From contig JAAYEH010000035.1 of the NCBI GenBank assembly GCA_012728855.1, forward strand, positions 1-64,000: a stretch of 64,000 bases of DNA, written 5' to 3'. The position numbers and the translations under genes are program-made. Numbering within the stretch: the first letter of the stretch is position 1; the number at the start of each line of letters is the position of its first letter. This document shows positions 62,236 through 64,000 of this stretch, piece after piece. The DNA comes from Rhodopirellula sp. Lineage in GTDB: Bacteria; Planctomycetota; Planctomycetia; Pirellulales; Thermoguttaceae. The notes below the pieces were generated by a model. The model saw only the letters and a list, made by a program, of their open reading frames with translations. It had not been told where the DNA came from and did not search any database.

Positions 62236-62913
62236 ATGTCCGGCCCGACGACCGACCATCGCCTGTTCTTCCGCGAGTTCTTGCGGAATTTCCACACGAC
62301 CGGGGCGGTCTTGCCCAGCGGTCGGCGGCTGTCCACCGCTCTGGCTCGCTACGTCGGCGAAAACGGAGTCCCCAGGCGGATCCTGGAAGTTGGCCCCGGC
62401 ACCGGCGCGGTGACGCGGCGGATCGTTGCGGCCATGAGGCCATCGGACGAGGTGGATTTGGTCGAGTTGAACGACCGCTTCGTCGCACACCTGCGGGAGT
62501 GCATCGACACGGCGCCAGATTTCCGGTCCGTCGCAGGGCGGATTCGGGTGCTTCATTGCGCCGCGGAAGAGTTGGCCGCCGATGAGCCGTACGATCTGAT
62601 CATTTCCGGGCTGCCGCTGAACAATTTCAACCCGGCCGAAGTCGAGCGAATCCTTGAGGCGCTCACCCGGTTGCTGAAACCGGCGGGCATCCTCTCTTTT
62701 TTCCAGTACATCGGCATCCGACGAGCCCGTGCCTTGGTGAGCGGTCGCAGGGAGCGGGAGCGTTTACGAGGGATCGGCGTTGCGCTGGCCGCCGTGCTTG
62801 ATGGCCACGAGGTTCGCCGGGACTGGATCTGGCCCAACGTCCCGCCGGCATGGGTGCATCACGTGCAATTCCAGCAGCCCGGCCGCTGCGAGCAGCCGGG
62901 CTGCCGGACGTAG
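62236..62913 (+). CDS. SAM-dependent methyltransferase, phospholipid N-methyltransferase-like
   Basis: 225 aa. It starts SGPTTDHRLFFREFLRNFHT, TGAVLPSGRRLSTALARYVG. The SAM motif RRILEVGPGTGAVTRRIV and LDLVELN-like VDLVELNDRFVAHL are followed by YDLIISGLPLNNFNPAEVERI. This order, with FFQYIGIRRARALV, fits PmtA/rRNA-dimethylase-like enzymes that methylate phosphatidylethanolamine. The last dozen residues (QQPGRCEQPGC) are encoded by a family B hairpin. Lipid methylation is inferred only. Confidence 0.8.
   Translation: MSGPTTDHRLFFREFLRNFHTTGAVLPSGRRLSTALARYVGENGVPRRILEVGPGTGAVTRRIVAAMRPSDEVDLVELNDRFVAHLRECIDTAPDFRSVAGRIRVLHCAAEELAADEPYDLIISGLPLNNFNPAEVERILEALTRLLKPAGILSFFQYIGIRRARALVSGRRERERLRGIGVALAAVLDGHEVRRDWIWPNVPPAWVHHVQFQQPGRCEQPGCRT
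62872..62904. repeat. REP-like hairpin, family B copy 6, at a coding end
   Basis: AGCAGCCCGGCCGCT, GCG and AGCAGCCGGGCTGC. It supplies the 3' end of the methyltransferase gene and possibly its terminator structure. Confidence 0.8.
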
Positions 62914-63060
62914 CCTCAGCTTGCTTGCTCGCGCTGGCTCGACTATACTTCGGTAAACTACCCCAACCTTGTGTGATTCTCCAGGCGCGGAGCTTTCGCG
63001 GACCTGGCAGTCGCCGTTTCGCGCGATACCCGATGGTCTCGCCTTCTTTTGAGAATGCTC

Positions 63061-64000
63061 ATGGCCCGACGTTTTCTCAGCCCCGTCCTCGTCTTGGTAT
63101 TACTCGTCGTCCTCGCGACTGCCGGGGTCGCGGCCGAACCGGCGAAACCCGCGGCGGAGAAGGAGGATTACTATGAGCTGCAAAAGCTCCTGGTCGAGAC
63201 CATGGATGAGGTTGAGCGGAACTATGTGAAGGACATCAGCCGTCGCGAGTTGATCGAAGCGGCGATCCAGGGTGTGCTGAAGAAACTTGATCCCTATTCG
63301 AGCTACATCCGTCCCGATGAATTCGAGAGTTTTCGCAGCAGTGTCGAAAGCGAATACGGCGGGATCGGCATTAAACTCGACATCGACAACGGAGAACTCA
63401 AGGTGGTCAGTCCCCTGGCGGGAACGCCCGCCTACCGTGCCGGTCTTCTCGCCGGCGACCGCATCGTCGAGATCGACGGCAAGAGCACCGAAGAGATCAC
63501 GATGGACGATGCGGTCAAGCGGCTCAAGGGGGAAGAGGGAACCAAGGTTACCCTCGTCGTCGTTCACGAGCATCAGGCCGAAAAAGAGACCGTGACGATC
63601 ACCCGCGAGGTGATTCACGTGGCCACGGTGCTCGGCGATCACCGCAAGGACGACGGATCCTGGGATTTCATGTTGGATAGCGAGAAGCGGATCGGTTACA
63701 TCCGGATCACCGCTTTCAGCCGCAACACCGTGGGCGAACTCCGCGATGCGCTCGCTCGTTTGGTAGCCATGAACATCCGAGCGCTGATCCTCGACTTGCG
63801 ATTCAATCCCGGCGGTCTTCTGCCATCGGCCGTCGAAGTATGCGACTTGTTCATCGCGGATGGCCGCATCGTGAGCACCAAGGGAAGAAACGTCGAAGAG
63901 CGGACCTGGAATGCCCGTAAGGAGGGGACTTTTCAAGGCTTTTCCATGACCGTGCTGGTGAATCGGTACAGCGCCAGCGCGAGCGAGATCGTGGCGGCAT
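63061..64000 (+). CDS. S41 family C-terminal processing peptidase (cut by window end)
   Basis: The frame from ATG 63061 (or an in-frame ATG 6 bp earlier) runs off the window. The signal peptide is FLSPVLVLVLLVVLATAGVAA. Then come the CTP N-terminal helix region (YYELQKLLVETMDEVERNYV, LDPYSSYIRPDEFESF), a PDZ domain (EYGGIGIKLDIDNGELKVVS, AGLLAGDRIVEIDGK) and the start of the peptidase core (RIGYIRITAF, ALILDLRFNPGGLLPSAVEV). The nucleophilic Ser region NRYSASASEIVAA is reached just before the end. It processes envelope proteins; the catalytic Lys lies beyond the window. Confidence 0.92.
   Translation, partial: MARRFLSPVLVLVLLVVLATAGVAAEPAKPAAEKEDYYELQKLLVETMDEVERNYVKDISRRELIEAAIQGVLKKLDPYSSYIRPDEFESFRSSVESEYGGIGIKLDIDNGELKVVSPLAGTPAYRAGLLAGDRIVEIDGKSTEEITMDDAVKRLKGEEGTKVTLVVVHEHQAEKETVTITREVIHVATVLGDHRKDDGSWDFMLDSEKRIGYIRITAFSRNTVGELRDALARLVAMNIRALILDLRFNPGGLLPSAVEVCDLFIADGRIVSTKGRNVEERTWNARKEGTFQGFSMTVLVNRYSASASEIVAA

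Overview
The window looks like planctomycete (Planctomycetota, probably Pirellulales-like) chromosome. This is inferred from gene content: a TIGR03000-type domain protein, very large parallel beta-helix and VCBS-repeat secreted proteins, two Uma2-family genes, a DUF1207 protein, a type I signal peptidase with a zinc-ribbon insert, and a high-GC sequence dotted with short palindromic repeats. No rRNA, tRNA, CRISPR array or prophage was recognised.

1-6 kb: the tail of a REP-associated (Y1/HUH) transposase, a subtilisin-like protease, a secretin-like secreted protein, and a complete second REP-associated transposase with inverted ends. That transposase lies between a truncated FAD-oxidoreductase gene and a 5'-truncated glycosidase-like gene. 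6-16.7 kb: a secreted sugar isomerase/epimerase-like protein, a methyltransferase, two Uma2 genes around a 1121-aa LamG/beta-helix protein, a PQQ-type beta-propeller, a single-domain response regulator and a TIGR03960-like radical SAM protein. 16.8-24 kb: pcm with an extra C-terminal domain overlapping convergently with rodA, then the TIGR03000 protein, and the minus-strand set lepB-lptB-aroH. 24-31 kb: two long secreted multidomain proteins, one propeller/PIG-L-like/CBM9 and one glycosidase-like/VCBS. 31-39 kb: housekeeping genes (rpe, a histidine-phosphatase-fold protein without its catalytic histidines, accD; SirB1-like; FAH-family; NAD(P)-binding; YbaK-like; MFS). 39.6-43.6 kb: a second beta-helix protein translationally coupled to a carbohydrate-binding-like protein.

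43.6-59 kb is a minus-strand flagellar cluster read flgF-flgG-flgA-flgH-flgI-flgJ-flgN-flgK-flgL-fliW-csrA-fliC. It covers distal rod, P and L rings, hook-filament junction and filament, plus the CsrA-FliW regulators that in other bacteria control flagellin translation. A sigma-28-like promoter precedes a roughly 260-nt flagellin leader, and a strong terminator follows flagellin. FliC and FlgL are both about 1000 aa and share a repeated beta-rich module. 59.4-64 kb: an isochorismatase-like hydrolase, a MoaD/ThiS-like protein beside an internally deleted aldehyde ferredoxin oxidoreductase, a DUF1207 protein, a lipid-methyltransferase-like protein, and the start of an S41 protease.

The most distinctive property of the window is the density of short repeats. 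At least six palindromic families sit between genes, some supply promoter or coding sequence, and octamer and heptamer tandem repeats lie at the 5' ends of flgN and flgI.
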